In this document: positions 16,675-24,135 of the stretch, one piece after another
Numbering within the stretch: the stretch's first letter is position 1
Layout: each line of letters starts with the position of its first letter
Assembly: GCA_947499635.1 (NCBI GenBank)
Contig: CANMPD010000014.1
Coordinates: forward strand, 1 to 64,000
Direction of reading: 5' to 3'
Source of the DNA: an uncultured Paracoccaceae bacterium
Lineage (GTDB): Bacteria; Pseudomonadota; Alphaproteobacteria; Rhodobacterales; Rhodobacteraceae
Length of the DNA stretch: 64,000 nt
The notes under the pieces: model-generated
Database searches by the model: none
What the model saw: only the letters and a program-made list of their open reading frames with translations
What the model was told of the DNA's origin: nothing
Program-made: the position numbers and the translations under genes

Positions 16675-17613
16675 TCACAAAGGTGGGGCGGTTGGTGCCG
16701 TTTGGGCCGCGGCGACATTTTGTTTCAGGCTGCGGGGGGAGAACATCGAACACAGCACCACACCGTTTGGATTGGCGGCACGCGCGCGTGCAAGCAAGGC
16801 TGCGGCGGCGATTTCCTTGGGGCTTGCATCGGGTTTGACAAAACCAGCCTCGGTGATCGGGGTTTGTAGGCTTGGATCTTGGCGCAGGCGGTGTTCAAGG
16901 GCGGCAAGCTCTCCTGCGACGCCAAAGACGGAATGGGTGATGGCATCAAGGTTTGCGGCTTGAGCCGCCTGTAACGGGGCCAGATCCTGCGCCGGATGAG
17001 CAAGCTGTACAGCTGAAAACGGCGCGCCTTTGGCACAGGCTGCAAGGGCGGCGTCCCCGTCCCCAGCCACGGCAACCGCGCGGGTTTTCCCTGTGGCAAT
17101 CAGGTCTTCGAGCACGCGCAGAATATCATCCCGTTGCAGATCGGCGGGGTCGGCGTTGTGTAAGGCATAAAGTGTGACCTGCTCGACCTTTAGCCGGGTA
17201 AGGGACTGCTCGAGGGACGTGCGCAACAGATCAGGGCTGAGGGGTGTTTTATGGTTGGCAGTGGCGCCGGATTTGCGGATCATTGCCCGCAGAGGCCCAA
17301 GCGCACCCACAGCAGGGCGCAAGACTGTGCGGATCAGTTTCTTTGCCGCGCTTTGAGGCGGTGGCAACAGGCCAACCTTGGTGCAGATCTGCGCCGCATC
17401 CGCGGGCTTGGTTTTCAGAAAATCCCCCAACAGCCCCTCGGCCTCGCCTGCGCCATAGGCAGGGGCCACATCATACCAGCGCACGCCTGCCTCCCAAGCG
17501 CGCTCAAGCGCCTCATGTCCCTTGGCCGCAGAGATGCGCGACCCCAGCGAGGCACAGCCCATGCCAAGAGCCGAGGTTTCGACGCCGATCTTACCTAGGG
17601 AGACTTTATGCAT
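16675..17613 (-). CDS. Aldo/keto reductase
   Basis: This 312-residue protein has the AKR barrel with its catalytic tetrad visible: Asp48 and Tyr53 in WYDVAPAYG, Lys79 in ICTKVG and His152 in YALHNADP. The family reduces carbonyls with NADPH. The usual C-terminal cofactor-binding region is divergent, so the exact subfamily is not clear. The ATG at 17613 lies inside the end of the upstream GMC oxidoreductase gene (8-bp overlap), which argues for coupled expression. An oxidase followed by a reductase in overlapping genes could invert a sugar stereocentre or make a deoxysugar on a lipid or nucleotide carrier. That is inference from order; general detoxification is the alternative. Confidence 0.85.
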   Translation of the reverse strand: MHKVSLGKIGVETSALGMGCASLGSRISAAKGHEALERAWEAGVRWYDVAPAYGAGEAEGLLGDFLKTKPADAAQICTKVGLLPPPQSAAKKLIRTVLRPAVGALGPLRAMIRKSGATANHKTPLSPDLLRTSLEQSLTRLKVEQVTLYALHNADPADLQRDDILRVLEDLIATGKTRAVAVAGDGDAALAACAKGAPFSAVQLAHPAQDLAPLQAAQAANLDAITHSVFGVAGELAALEHRLRQDPSLQTPITEAGFVKPDASPKEIAAAALLARARAANPNGVVLCSMFSPRSLKQNVAAAQTAPTAPPL

Positions 17614-19276
17614 GGGGGGTGGTTTCCTTGTGTGAACCCGCGAGATGATCCGCAAGGCGCAAGCCAATTTGCAGTGCGGTCAGCGTGGGGTTGGCCTGCG
17701 AAGACGTTGGCAAAATACCGGTCGAGATGACCTTGAGATTTTTGAGATCAAAGCTTTGACCCAAGCCGTCCACCACCGCGCTGTTGCGGTCGGTGCCCAT
17801 ACGAATGGTGCCCTCTTGGTGGTTGCCGTGCTTGGCTTCTTGCAGGACACCTTTGCGGCGATCTGCTTCGCTATAGCGATAGACAAGCCGGCCAAAGCCC
17901 TCATGTGTTAACCATGTTTCGATCTCGTCATGCGCGCGCAAGACACTGTCGATATCGCGGTCACTAAAGCGGAAATCAATATCCATCCGGCGCAGGCCCG
18001 TCGCGTCACGCTCGGTGCTCAGACGCATCTGGCTGTCGGGCGCGGGCAGATGCTCTGAGTGAAACTCCAGCCCATAACGGCGCGCGGGGTTGGTCAGAAA
18101 GAACCCGGGAATACGGTTGGGTGCGAAATAGCGGTGATAGATGAACCATGGTGCAAAGCTGAGCGTGGACAGCGGGTCGCGCAGCACGTTCCAGATATGG
18201 CGCAGACGTTTGTAAGGACCAGGCCCACAGTGGCGCAGGCGGATCGGTTCGGCGATGATACGTTTGCCGATCACTGGCGCGGTGAGACCCAGAAAGACGC
18301 TGGATAAGGGACCCGAGCGGTGCTCGGCTTCGGAAATTTCTGGCACCACCGGCCAAAAGGCCACATTGGCAATGCCGGCCTCTTGTTGGCAGGCATCCGA
18401 CGGCGTGATGCGGCGGCGCACATAAGAGCCATGGTCATCCACATGATAGGTCAGCGCATCATGCAGGGTTTGGTTGTCAAAAACGATATCGGCGATCTGC
18501 CCGTTCACATGCCCCATGTAAAACTTGCCCAACGGCCCATCTGCCCCGCCAAATAGATCAGGGGTGTCGGCCTGCACATTTAGCAGCAACCGGGTCGAGG
18601 CATTGCCGCCTGCGGCCAAGATAACCTGCGTCACGGGCAGGGTTTGGGCAGGGGTGTCACTGGCGTGCAGGTACACATTCAGCGCGTCAATTTGGTCGTC
18701 TTGCAGCACAAAGCCTGTGACGGTCACATCAAGCGCCACAGTGATATTCGGGTCGTTTTCCAGCCGTTCGCGGTGTTTGACATGGGCGCGGGGCTGGTTT
18801 GTCCAGCGCTCCAACCGATCGGTGGTAAAGCGGTCTGAGGTGGCGTTTAAATCGGCAATAGGCGAAGAAAACACCGGTTTGCCCGCCCCCATTAGATCGC
18901 AGGCCTCGTGCAAGTGCGGGTCCAGATCCGCTTTGGTGATCGGCCATGCGGTCAAATCCAACCAGGGACGGTCGCGAAAATCAATCTCGTCACAGGGCAC
19001 GCAGCGCCCGCCCCACAGCCCGCCGGCACCGCCCAAACGGCGGGCGGTGGTGATCTCGGGGGCGTGGTGCGTGTCAGGGGTGAGGATATGATCGGCGGCC
19101 AGATCTTGACGTTCGGGCAGTTTGGCCTCGGTGCCACTTTCCAACACCAGCACCTTAAAGCCACGATCCGACAGGGCGATTGCCATATTCAAACCTATGG
19201 GGCCCGCACCAATCACGGTGATCTGCGCCCCAAGAGTGTTTAGGTCCGCAAGTGATGTAGGGTGAAGAATAGGCAC
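17606..19276 (-). CDS. GMC family FAD-dependent oxidoreductase
   Basis: This 556-residue flavoprotein has the N-terminal dinucleotide fold VIGAGPIGLNMAIAL (residues 21-35), a GGAGGLWGGRCVP segment near 80-95, and the GMC C-terminal pair HQEGTIRMG (about 486-494) and ILPTSSQANPTLT (about 521-533). GMC enzymes oxidise alcohols or sugars. The GTG start at 19276 is supported by an AGGAG site just upstream. It follows a GT2 gene by 36 bp and overlaps the aldo/keto reductase gene, inside a minus-strand group with chain-length control genes. No signal peptide is seen, so it acts in the cytoplasm. The likely substrate is a sugar nucleotide or lipid-linked sugar, but nothing in the sequence names it. 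Confidence 0.87.
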   Translation of the reverse strand: MPILHPTSLADLNTLGAQITVIGAGPIGLNMAIALSDRGFKVLVLESGTEAKLPERQDLAADHILTPDTHHAPEITTARRLGGAGGLWGGRCVPCDEIDFRDRPWLDLTAWPITKADLDPHLHEACDLMGAGKPVFSSPIADLNATSDRFTTDRLERWTNQPRAHVKHRERLENDPNITVALDVTVTGFVLQDDQIDALNVYLHASDTPAQTLPVTQVILAAGGNASTRLLLNVQADTPDLFGGADGPLGKFYMGHVNGQIADIVFDNQTLHDALTYHVDDHGSYVRRRITPSDACQQEAGIANVAFWPVVPEISEAEHRSGPLSSVFLGLTAPVIGKRIIAEPIRLRHCGPGPYKRLRHIWNVLRDPLSTLSFAPWFIYHRYFAPNRIPGFFLTNPARRYGLEFHSEHLPAPDSQMRLSTERDATGLRRMDIDFRFSDRDIDSVLRAHDEIETWLTHEGFGRLVYRYSEADRRKGVLQEAKHGNHQEGTIRMGTDRNSAVVDGLGQSFDLKNLKVISTGILPTSSQANPTLTALQIGLRLADHLAGSHKETTPHA

Positions 19277-19312
19277 GCAGATCTCCTGAAAATCAGTCTC
19301 TAATAAAGGGAT

Positions 19313-20215
19313 TTACATATTAATAGGGGGTTCGCTGAACAGAGCTTGTTTGATCATCCACCCCGCACGCGCCAGACGAAGGCGGATTAGGGTTACAACC
19401 GTTGCAGGTTTTTCCTGCGAAGTCAGCGCAGAATGGCGCAGCACGCGAGGAATATGCAGCAGGCCAGATCCTGCGACGGCAAAGGCACGCAGCCCCCATT
19501 TGAGGCGGGATTTGGCATCGGTGCCACCGACAAAGTAATTCTCCGAGGTGGTTCTGCGCCATTTCTTACGCAGCGCCGCCCAATCCTGACGCGTGGGGTG
19601 CGAGACAATCAGTTCTGGCACAAAGCGGATGCTGTATCCCAGATCGCCAGCGCGGTGGCACCAGTCGCTGTCTTCGACAACGCGGGGGTTAAAATCACCC
19701 ACCGCATCAAAGGTGGCGCGGGTTGTCAGCAAATTGGCCGTCACCGAAAAGCCCCGTGCCACGTAAGCGCGTTGTTGAAAGGCAAAAATGGTCTCAAACC
19801 CTTCGGCACCAGAACGTGGTGCGGGGGTTTCGTCAAAGACATTCACCGTGCCGCCAATCATGCCGTCACTGGCGGGTAAGTCCAAGGCCATGCCCAACCA
19901 GTCGTCGGCAGGAATGCAATCGGCGTCAATAAAGAACAGCCGTGGTGCAGAGCTGGCCCGCACGCCACCATTGCGCGCCTCGGCAGCGCCTTTCTTGGTC
20001 TCAGTGACAAACCGTACCTGTGGAAAATCGCTGACAATCTCCGAGATATCATCGGTCGAGGCATTGTCGGCGACGATCACCTCAACCGGGCGGTCTGCAC
20101 GCAACTGGGGCACCAGCGCCTGCAGACATTTGCGCAGGCGGATGGTGTCATTGTAATGGGGAATGACAACAGCCGCCTCATAGGGGCTGCTGTTGGAGGG
20201 AGGCTGCGCACTCAT
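19313..20215 (-). CDS. GT2 family glycosyltransferase
   Basis: This 300-residue GT-A enzyme has AAVVIPHYNDTIRLRKCL (about residues 14-31), VEVIVADNASTDD (about 43-55), the metal-site segment FFIDADCIPADDW (about 93-105) and the late VVEDSDWCHRAGDLGY acid region. The C-terminal third is basic and contains possible amphipathic helices. An AAGGAT site precedes the ATG. It sits between the BY-kinase and the GMC oxidoreductase genes, so it probably adds a sugar to the repeat unit whose length the neighbouring kinase and chain-length protein control. The sugar is unknown. Confidence 0.88.
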   Translation of the reverse strand: MSAQPPSNSSPYEAAVVIPHYNDTIRLRKCLQALVPQLRADRPVEVIVADNASTDDISEIVSDFPQVRFVTETKKGAAEARNGGVRASSAPRLFFIDADCIPADDWLGMALDLPASDGMIGGTVNVFDETPAPRSGAEGFETIFAFQQRAYVARGFSVTANLLTTRATFDAVGDFNPRVVEDSDWCHRAGDLGYSIRFVPELIVSHPTRQDWAALRKKWRRTTSENYFVGGTDAKSRLKWGLRAFAVAGSGLLHIPRVLRHSALTSQEKPATVVTLIRLRLARAGWMIKQALFSEPPINM

Positions 20216-20279
20216 ATTGGTATCCTTACCACGGAAATCCTGTGACGAGACGTGACGTCAGGTGATCCCCTGTGAGGGG

Positions 20280-21125
20280 TTAGTAATATTCGTAGTCCAT
20301 GCCATAGATGCCATCGGTAAAGTTGCATTTGTTCAACACAACACCGGCAACCTGTGTCAGCGCGGCCACTTGGCGTTCGGCGACATCGATTTGTTTGATC
20401 GACGTGCTTTCGGCCTCGGCCACAATAATGGCGGCATCCACTTGGGTGAGGAAGCCATGGGCATCATCAACGGCGCTCATTGGGGGCATGTCGAACAGTT
20501 CGATATCCGGGCGATAGGCATCCTCGAGGGCTTCGAGCATCTCGATTGTTGTACGACTTTGCAGCAGCTCGGAGGGGTTGCGTTCCACCACTGAATTCAG
20601 TGCAAAGATCAGATTGTCACCAAAACGGCGGGCATGCTGGTTAAAGTCACGCTCCTGCCGGAAGACAGCAGACAAAGCTCCGATGTCGTCCAAGCCAAGC
20701 TTTTTGCACAAAGACGGGCGGCGCAAATCCATATCATAGACAGAGATGCGCAGATCATCCTGACGGGCGAGGGCAAAGGACAGGTTCAGCGTGACCAATG
20801 ATTTGCCTTCGCCAGCCACAGCAGAGACAACGGCGATCCGACGCCAGTCGTTTTGCTGCACCATCTGTACAAGGCGGGTGCGCAGCAAATCAAAAGGCGC
20901 GGTTTGCGACAGGTCTGATTTGCTTTCGGCAATCAAGTTATTCCGCAGGCTTCTGGAGGATAACTCAAGCGGAGGGATCGCTGACCAGGCGCTTTGCAGA
21001 TCCCCTTCGATCTGTGTGTAGGGGGTCGAGCTTTGGTTGCCAGCTGTGCTGCGTTTCGCACGGTCAGCCAGACCGCCGCGGCGGCGTTCGCGCGCTTTTT
21101 GAAGGGCGCTTTGCAATCGTTCCAT
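20280..21125 (-). CDS. CpsD/CapB-type bacterial tyrosine kinase
   Basis: This 281-residue protein has the BY-kinase layout: Walker A SAVAGEGKS (residues 101-109), Walker A-prime VYDMDLRRP (about 129-137), a Walker B region IELFDMPP (about 208-215) and a C-terminal tyrosine cluster GMDYEYY for autophosphorylation. The first 60 residues are basic and disordered, as in the XrtA-associated autokinases. It pairs with the chain-length determinant encoded 70 bp upstream, which supplies the membrane part missing here. Together they control polymer length and export through phosphorylation cycles. A TAGGAG site precedes the ATG. Confidence 0.88.
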   Translation of the reverse strand: MERLQSALQKARERRRGGLADRAKRSTAGNQSSTPYTQIEGDLQSAWSAIPPLELSSRSLRNNLIAESKSDLSQTAPFDLLRTRLVQMVQQNDWRRIAVVSAVAGEGKSLVTLNLSFALARQDDLRISVYDMDLRRPSLCKKLGLDDIGALSAVFRQERDFNQHARRFGDNLIFALNSVVERNPSELLQSRTTIEMLEALEDAYRPDIELFDMPPMSAVDDAHGFLTQVDAAIIVAEAESTSIKQIDVAERQVAALTQVAGVVLNKCNFTDGIYGMDYEYY

Positions 21126-21195
21126 GGTGAAAACTCCTATCGTTGGGGCATTGTCGCAGCGCTAAAGCGCTGCATGAGACCAGCAGGTGGTCTGC

Positions 21196-22770
21196 CTACC
21201 CCCGAATACCGATTTTATTCATGATTTTTTCAGCGATCTGATCAATGGGCATATAGAATGTATGGATCGCATAAAGCGCGGCAGGCACGCCAGCGATCAC
21301 CACAAATATAGCCAAGATGCGGCGGATGCGGCCCCTGTTTATTTCGCGATCAGAGCGAATATAGGGAATGGTGGCCAGCGGCGTGATGCCAAGGCTGTTC
21401 ACCAAATCCACAGGGCGGCGCACGGTGCGGTTAAAGATCTCGATCACGACGATCATGAACGTGGCCAAAAAGATGCCAAAGCCCGTACCGCCACCTGCGA
21501 TGACCACCCGGTTGGGTTTGGTCGGGCGTGACGGGACGGTTGGCTGTTCCACAACCGAAATCCGCTGTCCGCGTGACAGAGTTTCAATCCGCTCACCGGT
21601 CGAGGCCTTGGACAGGCGGTCAACGGCAGTGTCATACTGGCGCTGGATGTTGGAATAATCCCGTGTCAGGCCTTCTAATGTCACTGCATTGGCGGGCGTG
21701 CGGGAAATACTCTCGGTCAACTCGTCTTGCAGCCCGCTGAGGCGGGTTTGATCTGCCAACAGGATTTCAACCTTAGAGTCGATTTCCGCAAGTTGCAGGT
21801 TCAAAATCGTCTCGCCGGGGCTGACGGGATCGACGGGCTGTTCCTCGTCTGTGGTCTCAGGGATCGCTGCGGTGGCCGCGGTCATCTGTGCCCGCAGGCT
21901 GGCGATACGGTCACGCACCACCACAACACGGGGGCTGTTTTCGTTATAGACGGTCAGCAAATCGGACATTTGCAGTTCCAGATCCTGAATCCGTCGCGCC
22001 AAAGGAGACGTGGGCGCGGTTGTGGTTGTAACACCACTGTTGGCCACAGAACCTGAGCTTTTGTAGACTTCGACGAGGCGGGTGCGTTGCTCTTCTAGAT
22101 TAGAGAGTTCGCGTTCGATCTGAGCCAAGCGAGAGGCATTGCTGGATTGTTGCTGGCGGCGATAGTTTAAACTGTCCGGCAGCGCGTCGACGTTCTCATT
22201 TTTAAACGCAACAATTGCGCCGCTTTTCTCGGCGAGGTTGTTGCTGAGACGTTCGACCTCTTGTTGGAAAAAGTCCTGTGTCGACCCCGCCCGAGACGAA
22301 CGGAACTCAGCATCTTCGCGCAGGAGGATCGTGAGGTATTCATTCAACACGGCGGCAGCTTTGGGCGCGGTATAGGCCTCAAAGGAAAGGGTCATCAAGG
22401 TCACCGCATCACGGGCACTGCTGGTGCGAATGGTGGTGCGTGCGCGCATCGCGGCAACGATTTGATCCGGTGACATGGTTTCCATATCCGACAGAGCTTG
22501 GACACGTTGGGCGATGTCCAATAGGTTGGCTCGGGTCAGCAGGCGGGTTTCAAACAGCTGCAACTGTTCACGCGGTGTGACGCGTACAGTGGATTGCGCC
22601 AGGTTGCCGGGGATTTGTGAACTTTCCACAATCACCTGAACACGGCTGACATAAGCCGGGGGCAAAGTGATGGCGGCCACAATAGACACACCGGCAATCA
22701 GCCCGGAAACAATCAGAAAGAGCGGCAGGCGCCGCAGGAAAATCAACGCATAAAAACGGAGGTCGAACAT
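21196..22770 (-). CDS. XrtA/PEP-CTERM-type polysaccharide chain-length determinant (Wzz/GumC-like)
   Basis: This 524-residue inner-membrane protein has a first membrane helix at about residues 14-34, a large periplasmic part rich in coiled coil (about 170-400), and the typical exit motif QPTVPSRPTKPNR followed by a second helix (about 425-447). An extra hydrophobic segment lies near 480-500. It lacks a kinase domain, which is encoded separately next door. The family sets polymer length and bridges to the outer-membrane export channel, for which the gene at 27108 is the candidate. It starts 3 bp after the stop of the ATPase gene, so the two are transcribed together. Confidence 0.88.
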   Translation of the reverse strand: MFDLRFYALIFLRRLPLFLIVSGLIAGVSIVAAITLPPAYVSRVQVIVESSQIPGNLAQSTVRVTPREQLQLFETRLLTRANLLDIAQRVQALSDMETMSPDQIVAAMRARTTIRTSSARDAVTLMTLSFEAYTAPKAAAVLNEYLTILLREDAEFRSSRAGSTQDFFQQEVERLSNNLAEKSGAIVAFKNENVDALPDSLNYRRQQQSSNASRLAQIERELSNLEEQRTRLVEVYKSSGSVANSGVTTTTAPTSPLARRIQDLELQMSDLLTVYNENSPRVVVVRDRIASLRAQMTAATAAIPETTDEEQPVDPVSPGETILNLQLAEIDSKVEILLADQTRLSGLQDELTESISRTPANAVTLEGLTRDYSNIQRQYDTAVDRLSKASTGERIETLSRGQRISVVEQPTVPSRPTKPNRVVIAGGGTGFGIFLATFMIVVIEIFNRTVRRPVDLVNSLGITPLATIPYIRSDREINRGRIRRILAIFVVIAGVPAALYAIHTFYMPIDQIAEKIMNKIGIRG

Positions 22771-22773
22771 GGT

Positions 22774-23646
22774 TTAAGGCTTCTCCAGTTCAGGGCTATT
22801 GTCAGCCCGATCTTTTTGTATGGCAAACACGATCTCATCATTGAGCACCTCTTGCACCACCGCAGGTGTGACGGCGGAAGCATTGGCGCTCCAGGCATAG
22901 AATAAGGCGAGTTCGCAAATTTGATTGATCAGGCGGGGCACGCCCTGCGTGACGGCATAAATTTTTGATATAGCGGCGGCAGCAATTTCATCTCCCGTGG
23001 CACCAGCTACGATCAGCCGGTGTCGAACATAGTCGTGCACATCCTCTTCTTGCATCGCTTTCAGATGGAATGAGGCGGTGATCCGCTGGGCCAGCTGGCG
23101 CATTTCAGGGCGGCGTATGATATCACGCAATTCGGGTTGCCCCACCAAGACAAGTTGCAGAACCTCGTCTTTGTTTGCATTGATGTTGGTCAGCATACGG
23201 ATCTCTTCGAGACCCTCCGCAGAGAGGTTTTGGGCCTCGTCGACCATCAAAATCACCCGCCGTCCGCGCGCGTATTCTTCGATCAGGAAATCCTGAAACT
23301 GCTTAAACAACACCACATAATCGGCTTTGTCTTCGAGGACCTGACCGTAGGCATGCAACACCCATTGCAACAACTCGCCACGTCCACCTTGTACGTTGGA
23401 AATCAGGCCGACTGTTATATCCGAGCTGAAATCACGCATCAGGCTTTGTAAAACCGTGGTTTTCCCCGCGCCAATTTCACCGGTGAGCAATGTCACAGGT
23501 GCCCGAGAGAACAGGCCATATTCTAAAATGGCTTTTGCTCTTTTGTGTTGCTGGGACATGTACAGAAAATCAGGATCTGGCAACAGCGTGAAGGGGCGAT
23601 CCTTTAAGCCGGGGAAGTGGTCAATATAGGGAAATTCACTTGTCAT
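22774..23646 (-). CDS. XrtA/PEP-CTERM-associated AAA ATPase (ExeA-like)
   Basis: This 290-residue AAA ATPase has Walker A TGEIGAGKTT (about residues 54-63) and Walker B ILMVDEAQNLS (about 131-141), plus the sensor region LVLVGQPELRD. It matches the ATPase that accompanies exosortase exopolysaccharide loci and resembles GspA/ExeA. The ATG at 23646 has GGAAG upstream; a TTG one codon earlier is less likely. It is the first gene of a minus-strand group with the chain-length determinant, kinase and GT2. The divergent gene is the PrsT-like lipoprotein, separated by a 489-bp spacer with operator-like dyads. Its exact role in secretion is not established for the family. Confidence 0.87.
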   Translation of the reverse strand: MTSEFPYIDHFPGLKDRPFTLLPDPDFLYMSQQHKRAKAILEYGLFSRAPVTLLTGEIGAGKTTVLQSLMRDFSSDITVGLISNVQGGRGELLQWVLHAYGQVLEDKADYVVLFKQFQDFLIEEYARGRRVILMVDEAQNLSAEGLEEIRMLTNINANKDEVLQLVLVGQPELRDIIRRPEMRQLAQRITASFHLKAMQEEDVHDYVRHRLIVAGATGDEIAAAAISKIYAVTQGVPRLINQICELALFYAWSANASAVTPAVVQEVLNDEIVFAIQKDRADNSPELEKP

Positions 23647-24135
23647 CAATTCTTCCAGAGCGCGGTGAAGCTTGCGAGTTTACTTGACTGCAAACGCTCA
23701 TACCGAGCGCCGCAAGGGGCTGTACACCATAATGTGCACACCTGTTTAACAGACTTGAATTTGCATGCCTCTATTTGCAGGTCTGTGCAACAGGTTTGGG
23801 ACATCTTTATATGGATTGATGCCTCATAGCGAGATAGCATTTATGTTGTGTGTGCGCGCCCTATTTAACTGGGGCTGTAAAATTTCATTCATTCCAAAAC
23901 CAAATTCCCTATTCAACATCCTCACCTACTAGCATCACAGTTGCCTTTTTACATATAGGTGGTCTTTCATGCAGCAATTTCTCGCCTTCTCCAATATGTC
24001 CCTTGCGAGTTCCTCTTATTTTGCGGAATTTCGGTGCAATTTTTTACTTGGGTCGCAAGAAGTTGTTTCCCTCTGCGCACAAAAGTCTATCAAATATGCT
24101 ATTCTGTGCATCAGCTACTAATTATTGGATTCGTC
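23647..24135. promoter_or_regulatory. Divergent promoter region of the exosortase polysaccharide locus
   Basis: This spacer separates the minus-strand ATPase group from the plus-strand PrsT group, so both promoters should lie here. I saw no gene. The stretch from about 23830 to 24135 is AT-rich. The most notable structure is the pair of dyads at 23740-23795, annotated separately. Confidence 0.55.
23740..23795. promoter_or_regulatory. Paired operator-like dyads in the divergent promoter
   Basis: ACCTGTTTAACAGAC (23740-23754) is an inverted copy of GTCTGTGCAACAGGT (23781-23795) with two mismatches. Each arm holds its own dyad: CTGTTTAACAG is a perfect one and CTGTGCAACAG an imperfect one. The dyad centres are 41 bp apart, close to four helical turns, as expected for cooperative binding of two dimers on one DNA face. 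The regulator is unknown. Confidence 0.4.

Noticed and set aside
16535-16963. 142-codon plus-strand frame beginning MLLVLIGGLLPTT
   Set aside because: Most of it is antisense to the aldo/keto reductase gene, with an unnatural composition after the first helix.
2006-19305. The 13-mer CAGTCTCTAATAA near 19294 and, inverted, near 2006-2018, with related stretches inside rfbD and rfbB
   Set aside because: The two rfb copies are explained by shared protein wording (TVF), and the intergenic copies have different orientation to their genes, so a common site is not supported.
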